Positions 52,801-61,600 of a stretch of DNA of 61,775 nucleotides are shown here, in pieces. Under the pieces are notes generated by a model. The model saw only the letters and a program-made list of their open reading frames with translations. It had not been told where the DNA came from and did not search any database. Within the stretch, counting starts at the first letter, position 1. Each line of letters begins with the position of its first letter. The DNA comes from Methylocystaceae bacterium (GTDB lineage: Bacteria > Pseudomonadota > Alphaproteobacteria > Rhizobiales > Beijerinckiaceae), in contig WSXZ01000001.1 of assembly GCA_009773555.1 (NCBI GenBank), positions 1 through 61,775 of the forward strand, in the 5' to 3' direction. Both the position numbers and the translations under genes were made by a program.

Positions 52801-54039
52801 CTAGCCGCCCGCCATCGCCGCGGCGACGATCTGATGCGCCTCTTCCGTCACCGGCGGCATGTCGCGCAGCATCTGGATGACGCCGCGGATTTCCGCTTCG
52901 CTGTGGTTCGCGGAGAAGAAGAAGCGCAGCCGCGGCCCGTCCTTCGGCACGCCGATGCGCACGACCGGCGGCACGTAATAGCCGTTCTCCAGCAGATGCT
53001 GCGACGCCCACATCGTCTCGACGTCGCTCGAGAACAGGATCGGCACAACGCCGCGGCCGATCGCCGGCCCGGTCGAGAATCCCGCTTCATGCGCCACGGT
53101 GCGGAAGAGCTCGGCGTTGTCCGCGAGTTTGGCGATGCGCCAGGTCTCTTCCTGCATCAGCCGCAGCGCGGTGCGCGCGGCGGCGAGAATGACGGGCGAC
53201 AGGCCGACGCTGTAGACGAAGCCCGGCAGCGTATAGCGGAACCAGTCGATGACCTGCTTCTTGCCGCAAACATAGCCGCCGCAGGACGCGAGCGTCTTCG
53301 ACATGGTGCCGACGATGAGGTCGATGCGCGCGGGATCGACGCCCTGATGTTCGGCGAGGCCGCGGCCCGTTTCGCCGAGCACGCCCAGCGAATGCGCTTC
53401 GTCGACGAGAAGCCAGACCTTGTATTTTTCCTTGATGGCGAGGAGCCGCGGCAGGTCGGCGGTGTCGCCGTCCATGCTGTAGACGCCCTCGACCACGATC
53501 AGGACGTTGCGGTATTCCTCGCGGTGGCGCGCGAGCAGATGGTCGAGATGATCCAAATCGTTGTGGCGGAATTTTTCCACCTGCGCCGGCGCGCCGTCGG
53601 CGCCTGCGACGATGCTGTTATGCGCGAGTTCGTCGATGAAGATCGCATCGCGCTTGCCGCTCATCAGCCAGGCGATCGTCGTGACATTGGAGAGATAGCC
53701 GGAGACGAGCGTCAGCGCGCTCTCCATGCCGAGGAATTCGGCGATCTCCGCCTCGAACGGCTTGTGCGTGGTGCGTTCGCCGCCGACAAGCCGCGAGGCC
53801 AGCGCGCCGATTCCGAGGCCGTCGATCTCGCGCTTTGCTTCCTCGCGGATCCGCGGGTGATTCGCGAGCCCGAGATAATCGTAATTGGCGAAGCTGACGA
53901 AGTGCTTGCCCTGCGCCTCGAATTCGGCCCGCAGCCGGTCGATCTGGGCGAAGAACGGATCGCTGAACTCCAGCAAGGCGTTGCCAGCAAAACGGAATCG
54001 CCTTGCCGCGTAATCCTCTAAGCTCTTATGCTTCGTCAC
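52801..54039 (-). CDS. Alpha-oxoamine synthase, serine palmitoyltransferase-like
   Basis: The 412-residue pyridoxal-phosphate enzyme belongs to the family that condenses an amino acid with an acyl-CoA or acyl-ACP. The cofactor lysine is Lys248 in GTMSKTLASCGGY; DEAHS (213-217) holds the Asp that contacts the pyridine nitrogen, and DELAHNS (136-142) has the stacking His140. The HNS triplet and lipid-operon context favour serine palmitoyltransferase, which makes 3-ketosphinganine, over biotin or heme enzymes; biotin or ALA genes are absent here. It starts with GTG behind aggga and is the first gene of the four-gene operon. Confidence 0.85.
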   Translation of the reverse strand: MTKHKSLEDYAARRFRFAGNALLEFSDPFFAQIDRLRAEFEAQGKHFVSFANYDYLGLANHPRIREEAKREIDGLGIGALASRLVGGERTTHKPFEAEIAEFLGMESALTLVSGYLSNVTTIAWLMSGKRDAIFIDELAHNSIVAGADGAPAQVEKFRHNDLDHLDHLLARHREEYRNVLIVVEGVYSMDGDTADLPRLLAIKEKYKVWLLVDEAHSLGVLGETGRGLAEHQGVDPARIDLIVGTMSKTLASCGGYVCGKKQVIDWFRYTLPGFVYSVGLSPVILAAARTALRLMQEETWRIAKLADNAELFRTVAHEAGFSTGPAIGRGVVPILFSSDVETMWASQHLLENGYYVPPVVRIGVPKDGPRLRFFFSANHSEAEIRGVIQMLRDMPPVTEEAHQIVAAAMAGG

Positions 54040-54238
54040 TTACTGGGCAATCCCTGGATAATGGGCGCGCCGCGCGCTATTGGCGAGGACTTGGGCCGCT
54101 GAGCGCCCAAGAAAGGGTCTGCGCTGCTTAGCATTCCCGTCCGGTCTGCGCCAGCGGGGCGGCCCGGGGCGGGGGTTGGGCGCTTGAGGCGCGAGCCCGT
54201 GTCTGGCGAAGTCGATCGCAAAGCTCTATGCGGAGCGC

Positions 54239-54904
54239 ATGTCGATCGATGTCCCAGAGCCCGTTCAGCCGCCCGTCGATGGGGCTTTACGTCTTTGCGT
54301 CGATAATCTCAGCGTTTTGCGGGGGGGACGACGCGTCCTCGATCATCTGAGCTTTTCGCTTTCCGCCGGGCAGGCGCTCATCGTGACGGGTCCCAACGGA
54401 GCCGGGAAGTCGACGCTGCTGCGGGCCTTGGCGGGACTCCTGCCGCGCGCGGGCGGCTCGATCGCGCTCGAAGGCGGGCCGAGCGACGTCGACCTGCCGC
54501 AGCAGGCGCATTATCTTGCGCATAGCGACGGCTTGAAGGCGGCGCTAAGCGTCGAGGAGAACCTCGAATTCTGGTCGCGTTATCTGGCCCAGGAGCCTGA
54601 CCCGCGCAGCCGCACGGTCGGCGCGGCGCTCGGGGTCGTCGGCCTCGGCCATGTCGCCGCCGCGCCGTTCGGCGTGCTGTCCGCCGGCCAGAAACGGCGC
54701 GCCGCATTGGCGCGTCTTCTCGTCGCCTTCCGACCGCTCTGGCTGCTCGACGAGCCGCTGACCGCGCTCGACCGCGCCTCACGCGAAAAATTCGCGCTCG
54801 CCATGCGCGATCATTGCGCGCTCGGCGGATTGATCGTCGCCGCGACGCACGAGCCGTTGGGGCTCGAAGAGGCGGCGGAGTTGCCGCTCGGGAGCGCGGG
54901 ATAA
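54239..54904 (+). CDS. ccmA: Heme exporter ATP-binding protein CcmA
   Basis: CcmA is the ATPase of the CcmABCD system that releases heme-loaded CcmE. The 221-residue ABC protein has Walker A (TGPNGAGKSTLLRAL) at about 50-64, the signature GVLSAGQKRRAALARLL and Walker B with LWLLDEPLTALD. It is followed by ccmB after 175 bases containing a family B repeat, and it lies 23 kb from ccmIEFH, so the ccm genes are split. A cggagcgc site precedes the ATG. Confidence 0.96.
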   Translation: MSIDVPEPVQPPVDGALRLCVDNLSVLRGGRRVLDHLSFSLSAGQALIVTGPNGAGKSTLLRALAGLLPRAGGSIALEGGPSDVDLPQQAHYLAHSDGLKAALSVEENLEFWSRYLAQEPDPRSRTVGAALGVVGLGHVAAAPFGVLSAGQKRRAALARLLVAFRPLWLLDEPLTALDRASREKFALAMRDHCALGGLIVAATHEPLGLEEAAELPLGSAG

Positions 54905-54936
54905 TGCTGTATTTCTCTCTGCGGCTCCTTGCCCTC

Positions 54937-55040
54937 GCCCCTCACCTTACCTCTCCCCGCCAGCGGGGAGAGGGGTCATCAGCGCCGCGCTTGCCGCCCC
55001 CTCTCCCCGCGAGAGGGGGGAGAGGTGAGGTGAGGGGCCG
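54937..55040. repeat. Nested palindromic repeat, family B, between ccmA and ccmB
   Basis: The outer arms gcccctcaccttacctctcc and gagaggtgaggtgaggggc pair with one mismatch. The inner hairpins are ctctccccgccagcggggagag and ccctctccccgcgagaggggg. This is the most perfect copy of the family in the window, and it separates two genes that usually overlap. Confidence 0.88.
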
Positions 55041-55079
55041 GGGGATTGGCTCGAACGCCATAAAAGCCTGGAGACTAGA

Positions 55080-55751
55080 TTGAGTTCTCCGCTCGCCGCG
55101 CTTTTCCTGCGCGAATGGCGCGTGGCGCGCCGTATCGGCGGCTCCGGCGCGATGGGCGTCGTGTTCTTCCTGACGCTCGTCGCGATCGTTCCCTTCGCCG
55201 TCGGGCCAGACCCCAATCTTCTCGCCCGCATCGGCCCGGCGATCCTCTGGATCGCGGCGCTGCTGGCGACGCTGCTCTGTCTCGATCGCCTGTTTCAGGC
55301 CGACGCCGAGGATGGCTCCCTGGATCTTTTCCATCTTTCCGAGACCCCCCTCGAATTGGCGGTGCTCGTCAAATGCGCGGCGCATTGGGCGGCGACCGGC
55401 CTGCCGCTCGTTATCGCCGCCCCGTTTCTGGGGCTGATGCTGCAACAGGAGGCCATGGCGCTTCTCGGCGTCGTCGCGACGCTGCTTGTCGGCACGCCGG
55501 CGCTCACGCTGATCGGCGCCATCGGCGCGGCGGCGACCGTGACCGTGCGGCGCGGCGGCCTGCTGATGGCGCTGCTCGTGCTGCCGCTGACGATCCCGGT
55601 GTTGATCTTCGGCGTCTCCGCCGCGGAGGCGGCCAGCGGCGGCGCCGTGCCCTTCTACGCGCCCTTCGCGATTCTCTGCGCGATCACGCTCGCCGCTCTC
55701 GCGCTCTGCCCCTTCGCCGCCGCCGCGGCGCTGCGTTATCTCGGCGAGTAG
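55080..55751 (+). CDS. ccmB: Heme exporter membrane protein CcmB
   Basis: CcmB is the membrane partner of CcmA in the complex that releases holo-CcmE. The 223-residue protein has six hydrophobic helices and the family features FLREWRVARRIGG at the start, CLDRLFQADAEDGSLDL in the first loop and MALLVLPLTIPVLIFGV. The start is a TTG preceded by ctggag. CcmC and CcmD, the usual next genes, are not in the window; a convergent DUF1036 gene follows after eight bases. Confidence 0.95.
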   Translation: MSSPLAALFLREWRVARRIGGSGAMGVVFFLTLVAIVPFAVGPDPNLLARIGPAILWIAALLATLLCLDRLFQADAEDGSLDLFHLSETPLELAVLVKCAAHWAATGLPLVIAAPFLGLMLQQEAMALLGVVATLLVGTPALTLIGAIGAAATVTVRRGGLLMALLVLPLTIPVLIFGVSAAEAASGGAVPFYAPFAILCAITLAALALCPFAAAAALRYLGE

Positions 55752-55759
55752 GCGCGGCG

Positions 55760-56200
55760 TCAATCGATGCACACGCGCCCGCTGCTCGAGCGGCCGGTGA
55801 GGCTGTGCGTATGGTTGCCGCTGCGGCTCGTCACATGAACGAAGTTCTTCATCTGGCCGCGTCGTCCAAACACGCAGCGCTTGGCGTTGCCGATCTTGAA
55901 TGCGCCCTGAGTCGTGCAGAAGGCGGAATCGCCGCGCCATTCTCGGCCGGCGCCGTGGGCGTAGAAAAAATAATTGTGCGGATCGGAGGTCTCGCTGCGC
56001 AGGACAACTCTTTCGCAGCCGCCGCAGGCGCGAAGTTTCCACCATCCCTCCGACGTGAATCCGCCGCTCGGGCTGACCCAGGCCGATGCGACGGTGACTT
56101 GATCGGGCGTTCTGTTGCAGACCGTCAAATCCGCCTTCGCGGGCGGCGCAAAAGCGCAGGATGCGAAGGCGAGCGCGATCGAAAGACGAAAAGCATTCAT
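55760..56200 (-). CDS. DUF1036 domain-containing exported protein
   Basis: The 146-residue protein has a signal peptide (NAFRLSIALAFASCAFAPPAKA) and then the DUF1036 domain, seen in LTVCNRTPDQVTVASAWV, GWWKLRACGGCERVVL and DPHNYFFYAHG. It has several cysteines that could form disulfides. The family is frequent in alphaproteobacteria and of unknown function. ATG 56200 is preceded by ttggagag; an upstream extension of 78 residues is not protein-like. It converges on ccmB with an eight-base gap. Confidence 0.87.
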   Translation of the reverse strand: MNAFRLSIALAFASCAFAPPAKADLTVCNRTPDQVTVASAWVSPSGGFTSEGWWKLRACGGCERVVLRSETSDPHNYFFYAHGAGREWRGDSAFCTTQGAFKIGNAKRCVFGRRGQMKNFVHVTSRSGNHTHSLTGRSSSGRVCID

Positions 56201-56613
56201 TTCACTCTCCAAAAAATGAGCTTTGAGAAACTCGCGATAAGTTATCGACGCCCGCTTAAAGCAGCTGACGCGTATTTCGCGCGGCGTTCGACCGTCAGCC
56301 TGCGCGCGCCGGGAAAGCGGCCAGCGTGAAGGCGATGGCGAGCGCCACGAGCAGCGCCAGATGCAGGGCGCGATTGCGCAATCTGGACATTTTGGTCTTC
56401 CTTCAAAAGTGACGCGCCGAGCGCAACAGGCCACGTGCGATGAACATCATTTAAGATCGAAATAGCGTGCGGCGCCTCGTCCGGTTAGCTGAGAGAGGCG
56501 CAAGAAAGATCAGCGTCGCGGCGCAGCCGAGAGCTGCGCGCCTGGCATGCAGCGGCGCAACTCTCTACGAGCCTGCGGCTTTGCGGGCCTGCTAGATCGC
56601 CGAACGTCGCGAG
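56201..56613. other. Intergenic region with one small gene
   Basis: Between the DUF1036 gene and the enoyl-CoA hydratase gene, both on the minus strand, the only supported element is the 31-codon frame at 56295-56390. GC-rich hairpins are visible near 56520-56540 (gcgcagccgagagctgcgc) and 56568-56590 (gcctgcggctttgcgggc). They lie downstream of the hydratase gene and may help terminate it. Confidence 0.5.
56295..56390 (-). CDS. Small single-pass membrane peptide, 31 residues (hypothetical)
   Basis: The frame starts at ATG 56390, nine bases after an aaggaag site, and ends at a TGA at 56295. It encodes a basic start (SRLRNRALH), one hydrophobic helix (LALLVALAIAFTLAAF) and a short PARAG end. 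The good ribosome-binding site and clean positive-inside helix support expression. It could also be the remnant of a signal peptide from a lost exported protein. No family is recognised. Confidence 0.5.
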   Translation of the reverse strand: MSRLRNRALHLALLVALAIAFTLAAFPARAG

Positions 56614-57441
56614 TTATCGCGAGATGTCTTCCACCCAAATGGGCGCACGCTTCTCCAGAAAGGCCGCCACGCCTTCCTTGGCGTCTTCCGCCAGCATGTT
56701 CTCGACCATCACGGCGCTCGCCAGTTCATAAGCGTCCGAAAGCGGCTTCTCGCGTTGAGCGTAAAAGGCCCTCTTGCCGAAGCGGATCGCTTGCGGGGAT
56801 TTTAGCGCGATGAGACGCGCCAGCGCCTGCGCGCCGATGCGCGCGCCATCGGCGGACATGCGGTTGACGAGGCCGATGTGCAGCGCGTCCTCGGCGGCGA
56901 TGGGAACGCCCGTGAGCAGCATCTCCATCGCGTGTTTTGGCGCGACGTTGCGCGAGAGCGCCACGGCCGGCGTCGAGCAGAAAAGGCCGATGTCGACCCC
57001 CGGCGTGCAGAAGCGGGCGCGCGGGCCCGCAACGGCGAGATCGCAACTCGCGACGAGCTGGCAGCCGGCGGCCGTGGCCATCTCATCGACAGCCGCGACG
57101 ACCGGCTGAGGCAGCGTCACGATTTGCTGCATCAGCGCCGAGCAGGCGCGCATCGTCTTATCGAAGAAGGCGCGGCCTCGGTCGGGATCGTTGCGATGCG
57201 CCGTCAGCTCCTTGAGGTCATGGCCGGCGCAGAAGGCGGGGCCTTCCGCCTGCAGCACGACGACGCGAACCTCATCGCGCCCGGCAAGCGCGTCGAGGCG
57301 GCCGGAGAGGGCGTCGATCATCGCGAGAGATAGAGCGTTGCGCGAGGCGGGGCTGTTCAGCGTAAGCACTGCGACGCCAGCCGCGGTCTCCAGCGTCACG
57401 CGCGCGGTTGTTTCGGCGTCCAGGGTCATCGCTTCGAGCAT
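56614..57441 (-). CDS. Enoyl-CoA hydratase/isomerase family protein
   Basis: The 275-residue crotonase-fold protein has LTLNSPASRNALSLAMIDAL, the oxyanion-hole segment FCAGHDLKEL, and the second loop CDLAVAGPRARFCTPGVDIGLFCSTPAVALSR. It lacks the usual second catalytic Glu pattern of short-chain enoyl-CoA hydratases and looks closest to ECHDC3-like proteins, whose substrate is not established. ATG 57441 or 57429 could be the start. It lies between PBP1a and the small membrane peptide on the same strand; no other beta-oxidation gene is near. Confidence 0.87.
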   Translation of the reverse strand: MLEAMTLDAETTARVTLETAAGVAVLTLNSPASRNALSLAMIDALSGRLDALAGRDEVRVVVLQAEGPAFCAGHDLKELTAHRNDPDRGRAFFDKTMRACSALMQQIVTLPQPVVAAVDEMATAAGCQLVASCDLAVAGPRARFCTPGVDIGLFCSTPAVALSRNVAPKHAMEMLLTGVPIAAEDALHIGLVNRMSADGARIGAQALARLIALKSPQAIRFGKRAFYAQREKPLSDAYELASAVMVENMLAEDAKEGVAAFLEKRAPIWVEDISR

Positions 57442-57503
57442 ATAAGTCCGGCGGCGGGAAACCAAAGGTCTCTAACCAAAGGTCCCCTGCCGCCGCGCGC
57501 GAT

Positions 57504-59909
57504 CTAGTAGAGGCCGCCGGTGCCGCTGCCGACCTGCTGATCCACGTCATGCGGCGTATCGAGCTGGCGCGGGCCGCCGCCGCCGGAGTAGGAGTCGGGC
57601 GGCGCCGTCCCCGGCTTGAACGCTTCGAGAATCGTGCCGGCTCCTGACGAGCGCAACCCGGAGCGCACGTCGATGGAAATAAGCTTGATCCCCGGCGGCA
57701 CACGGAACGGCGTATCGGGCTTGTCCTTCAGCGCCACCGTCATGAAGTCGCGGAAGATCGGCGCGGCGAACTGCGCGGCCTGGGCGTGGCTGCCGAGCGA
57801 GCGCGGCCGATCGTAGCCGATGAAGACGCCGACCGCGAGGTCAGGCGAGAAGCCGACGAACCAAAGATCTTTTGCGTCGTTTGTCGTGCCGGTCTTGCCG
57901 GCAAGGTGCTTGCCGACCGATCTGATCGAGACGCCGGTGCCGCGCTGGATCACGCCTTCCATGATCGAGGTGATCTGATAGGCGGTGAGCGGATCGAGCA
58001 CCTGTTCGCGCTTGTCGATGAGTTTCGGTTCGAGCTGATTTTCCCATTGCGCCGAATCGCAGCCGATGCATTGGCGCTCGTCATGGCGGTAGAGCGTCTT
58101 GCCCCAGCGATCCTGAATGCGGTCAATCAGCGTCGGCTTAATGCGCTTGCCGCCATTCGCCAGCATCGAATAGCCGGTGACCATGCGGAGCAGCGTCGTT
58201 TCGCCGGCGCCGAGCGCCATGGAGAGATAGGGCGTCATCTCGTCGTAGACGCCAAAGCGCTTGGCGTATTCGGCGATGAGCGGCATGCCGACGTCTTTCG
58301 CCAGACGCACCGTCATCATGTTCTTGGAATGCTCGATTCCGTAGCGCAGCGGATGCGCGCCGGTGCCGTGGCCGCCTTCGAAATTCTCTGGCGTCCAATA
58401 GGTGCCGTCCGCCTGCTGGATGGAAATCGGCTCGTCGAGGATGGACGACGACGGCGTATAGCCATTGTCGAGCGCCGTCGCATAGACGAAGGGCTTGAAC
58501 GAGGAGCCGGGCTGGCGCAACGCCTGAGTCGCGCGATTGAATGACGACTGGTCGAAGGAAAAGCCGCCGACCATGGAGAAGACGCGGCCCGTATGCGGGT
58601 CCATGGCCACCATCGCGCCGGAGATGTCGGGGATCTGGCGCAGACGATATTGGCCGGCGCGTCCCGCGAGCGGCTCGACGTAGATCACGTCGCCCGTCGT
58701 CAAGGCCGTTCGCGGCGTGCGGCCGCTCCAGCGCATGCCTTCGGCCGTTAGAAGGCCGGTCTCGCGTTCGCGCGCCACTTCGCCGAATTTCTCGCGTCCC
58801 GGCTGAAGGCCGATGCGCGCGGCGTCGCCGGTCACATCGAGCACGACGGCGAGGCGCCATGGCTTGACGTCGCCAAGCGCGGGGATAGCGGCGAGCGTCA
58901 CGCCCCAGTCGGAGGAGATGTCGATGTGGTTCATCGCGCCGCGGAAGCCATGCGCCTCGTCGTAGCGAACGAGGCCGTCGGCCAGGGCCTTTCGCGTGAG
59001 GGCCTGCATCTTGGGGTCGAGCGTCGTGCGAACCGACAGCCCGCCTTCATAGAGTTTCTTCTCGCTTTGTTGCTCCAGCAACTGACGGCGCACTTCCTCG
59101 GCGAAATAGCCCGCGACATAAGTGTTGGGCGAGAGAACGCGCGGATTGACGCCAAGCGGTTCGGCTTTCGCCTTCGTGCCTTCTTCGGCGGTCACATAGC
59201 CGTCGGCGATCAGTCGATCGATGACGTAGTTGCGACGCTCGAGGGCGCGCTCGCGATTCTGAAACGGATGATAATTGCTCGGCGCCTTGGGAAGCGCCGC
59301 GAGATAGGCCGCCTCGGCGAGCGTGAGCTCATTGACCGATTTGTTGAAATAGTTGAGCGCCGCGGCGGCGACGCCGTAGTTTCCAAGGCCGAGATAGATC
59401 TCATTGAGATAAAGCTCGAGAATCTTGTCCTTGGGATAGGCCGCTTCGATGCGGAAGGCGACGAGCGCTTCGCGAATCTTGCGTTCGATCGAGCGCTCGT
59501 TGCCGACGAGGAAGTTCTTGGCGACCTGCTGGGTGATGGTCGAGGCGCCTTGCACATGGCGGCCGCCCTGGGCGAGCACCGTCACGGCGCGCATCACGCC
59601 TTCCGGATCGATGCCGACGTGGTTGTAGAAATTCTTGTCTTCGGCGGAGATGAACGCCTGTTTCACCAGCTGCGGAATGGCGGAGCTCGGCAGGAACAGG
59701 CGGCGTTCATGCGAATATTCGGCGAGGATCGAGCCGTCGCCGGCGTGCAGCCTTGTCGTCACTGGCGGCTCGTAATCGCGCAACTGGGCTGTGTCGGGCA
59801 GATCTTTGGAAAAATAATAGATCAGCCCGGACCCGGCGACCGCTCCGATGAGGAAAACGATCGTCGCGGTCGCGAAGACGAAGCCCAAAAACCTTGCGAG
59901 CATTCGCAT
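57504..59909 (-). CDS. mrcA: Penicillin-binding protein 1A (class A)
   Basis: PBP1a polymerises and cross-links peptidoglycan. The 801-residue protein has one N-terminal membrane anchor (about 8-32) and a glycosyltransferase domain with catalytic Glu90 in ISAEDKNFYNHVGID and the motif GASTITQQVAKN. After a beta-rich linker comes a transpeptidase domain with nucleophile Ser469 in PGSSFKPFVYA, SKN in GIEHSKNMM, and KTGTT. All catalytic motifs are intact. It follows amiC on the same strand, an order conserved in Hyphomicrobiales. A Gly/Pro-rich tail ends the protein. Confidence 0.97.
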   Translation of the reverse strand: MRMLARFLGFVFATATIVFLIGAVAGSGLIYYFSKDLPDTAQLRDYEPPVTTRLHAGDGSILAEYSHERRLFLPSSAIPQLVKQAFISAEDKNFYNHVGIDPEGVMRAVTVLAQGGRHVQGASTITQQVAKNFLVGNERSIERKIREALVAFRIEAAYPKDKILELYLNEIYLGLGNYGVAAAALNYFNKSVNELTLAEAAYLAALPKAPSNYHPFQNRERALERRNYVIDRLIADGYVTAEEGTKAKAEPLGVNPRVLSPNTYVAGYFAEEVRRQLLEQQSEKKLYEGGLSVRTTLDPKMQALTRKALADGLVRYDEAHGFRGAMNHIDISSDWGVTLAAIPALGDVKPWRLAVVLDVTGDAARIGLQPGREKFGEVARERETGLLTAEGMRWSGRTPRTALTTGDVIYVEPLAGRAGQYRLRQIPDISGAMVAMDPHTGRVFSMVGGFSFDQSSFNRATQALRQPGSSFKPFVYATALDNGYTPSSSILDEPISIQQADGTYWTPENFEGGHGTGAHPLRYGIEHSKNMMTVRLAKDVGMPLIAEYAKRFGVYDEMTPYLSMALGAGETTLLRMVTGYSMLANGGKRIKPTLIDRIQDRWGKTLYRHDERQCIGCDSAQWENQLEPKLIDKREQVLDPLTAYQITSIMEGVIQRGTGVSIRSVGKHLAGKTGTTNDAKDLWFVGFSPDLAVGVFIGYDRPRSLGSHAQAAQFAAPIFRDFMTVALKDKPDTPFRVPPGIKLISIDVRSGLRSSGAGTILEAFKPGTAPPDSYSGGGGPRQLDTPHDVDQQVGSGTGGLY

Positions 59910-60286
59910 GAAATATCACCCTTAGAGCGGCCGGCGGCTGGCGTCGGCTATTGTTTCAATGCCAAAGTCCGTGTCGCAACCGCGGGCGCCTGAGCCTAGC
60001 CGGCGCGCGAGAGCGACTCGTTCAGCTCAGATATAGTGAGCGATCGCACTTTTTGGGTCGCTTTCTTTCACTACGCCCGTTTGGATCATTCCACCGTTCG
60101 GCGAATTCCCGGCGCCGGCTCGCGGCGCCTTTGACTGCGAACGCCGCCGGTCACGAAATTGCCGCGACGCGAGAAGCGTTTATCCGCAAGTGTGTGACGC
60201 CGCGTCTGCGTTTCTCGTTCTTCGGCGGCTGCGACGCGCGGGCGATCGTGCGTCGCGACTGTCTCTATGTGCCGTGATTTTGTGTT
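59910..60286. other. 377-base gap between amiC and mrcA
   Basis: Both flanking genes are read leftwards. The gap should carry the mrcA promoter or be a long untranslated spacer. I see no repeat, RNA or convincing open frame. An in-phase frame on the plus strand (60,000-60,277) has an Arg-rich composition typical of non-coding GC-rich DNA. Confidence 0.5.
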
Positions 60287-61600
60287 TTATTGTGGGCGCG
60301 CCGCGCCCGAGGGCGCTTCAGCGGGGGCCCGCGCTTCACGGCTACGCGCGCTGATAAAGGCGTCAACAGCTTCGGCGGTTTTCTGCGCCGCGCGCTCGCG
60401 CCAGTCCTGCGACGTCAGCCGGGACAGATCCTTTTCGCTCGAGAGATATCCAAGTTCGAGCAGCACGGAGGGGACGTCAAAGGCTTTGAGCACAACGAAG
60501 CCCGCCGAACGGCTTGGATTTTTGTTGAGCGCCCCGACTTCCTTCCAGAATGAGATCAGCGAATGCGAAAACTGGCGACTGTAGCCGCGGGTCTCGCGCC
60601 GCGTGAGTTCGAACAATATGTCGCCAACCTCTTCGGCGTCCGCCTTGCTTTCAAGTCCGGCGGCCTGATCCGCGAGATTCTCCTTCTCGGCCATCCGCGC
60701 CGCTTCGGCGTCAGAGGCGCGCTCAGAGACCGTGTACACGGTCGCGCCCTCGACGCGGGACGCGGACAGCGTGTCCGCATGAACCGAGATAAACAGCGAC
60801 GCGTTGTTTTCGCGACCGATTCGCACCCGCTCGCCGAGCGGGAGAAACATGTCGTGGTCGCGGGTTAAAAGCACGCGCGCGCGCCCGGTTTCCTGGATTT
60901 TGTCCCGCAGCGCGCGCGCGAACTCGAGCACGACGTCCTTTTCCATTTCGCCGTGCTTGGAGGTTGCGCCCATATCGACCCCGCCATGGCCCGGATCGAT
61001 GACCACCATGGGCTTGTCCGTTGGCGCTTTGGCGGCCATTGCTGGCAGTTTGGGCGGTTCTGCAGGCTGCAGGCGCGCCTGTTCGGCGACGGTCGAAGCG
61101 AAATGCCCGGCGCTGGTCGGGGCGAGCTCGATGACGAGCCGCGGTCCGCCGACGGCGACCTCGCTGTCCGCCTTGAGAATCTTGGCGGGCCCCACGAGAT
61201 CGATCACGACGCGCGAGCGTCCCGGCGCGAAGGTGCCATAACGATAGGATTTTATGAGCTTGTCGCCTGGCGACAGGCCGGCGTTCGCCTCCATGCGGAA
61301 GAGCACTTCCGGCAAATCGACGATGATGCGCGGCGGGTTCGCCACGGGATGGGCGGTCACCGGCGGCAAGCCGGTGAGATCGAAGAGGAGGCGGGAACGA
61401 TCGGGGAGCGCCTCGATTCGCGCGGTCAGCGCAGAGACCTCCTTCTGCTGCTCGTCGGCGGCGGCGGACCGCGCGCCCAGAGCCATGAGGAGCGCGGCCG
61501 CCATGACGATCAAGACGATCAACGGTAGTGGCGCTCCTGCGCGCAAAGCTGTCCTCCTCACCCGTGTCCCCAAATTTCGCGCGGCGTTTCGATCCGGCAA
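60287..61600 (-). CDS. amiC: N-acetylmuramoyl-L-alanine amidase, AmiC type
   Basis: The enzyme cuts the bond between N-acetylmuramic acid and the stem peptide during cell separation. The 437-residue protein has an N-terminal hydrophobic export signal (about 23-48), an AMIN domain (about 50-150) that targets peptidoglycan at the division site, and an amidase_3 domain with zinc ligands in VVIDPGHGGVDMGA, the Glu of MEKDVVLEF and the His of FISVHADT. The catalytic Glu is in VLLELGYLS. The first start is used; an internal one could be real since the leader is long. Confidence 0.95.
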   Translation of the reverse strand: MPDRNAARNLGTRVRRTALRAGAPLPLIVLIVMAAALLMALGARSAAADEQQKEVSALTARIEALPDRSRLLFDLTGLPPVTAHPVANPPRIIVDLPEVLFRMEANAGLSPGDKLIKSYRYGTFAPGRSRVVIDLVGPAKILKADSEVAVGGPRLVIELAPTSAGHFASTVAEQARLQPAEPPKLPAMAAKAPTDKPMVVIDPGHGGVDMGATSKHGEMEKDVVLEFARALRDKIQETGRARVLLTRDHDMFLPLGERVRIGRENNASLFISVHADTLSASRVEGATVYTVSERASDAEAARMAEKENLADQAAGLESKADAEEVGDILFELTRRETRGYSRQFSHSLISFWKEVGALNKNPSRSAGFVVLKAFDVPSVLLELGYLSSEKDLSRLTSQDWRERAAQKTAEAVDAFISARSREARAPAEAPSGAARPQ

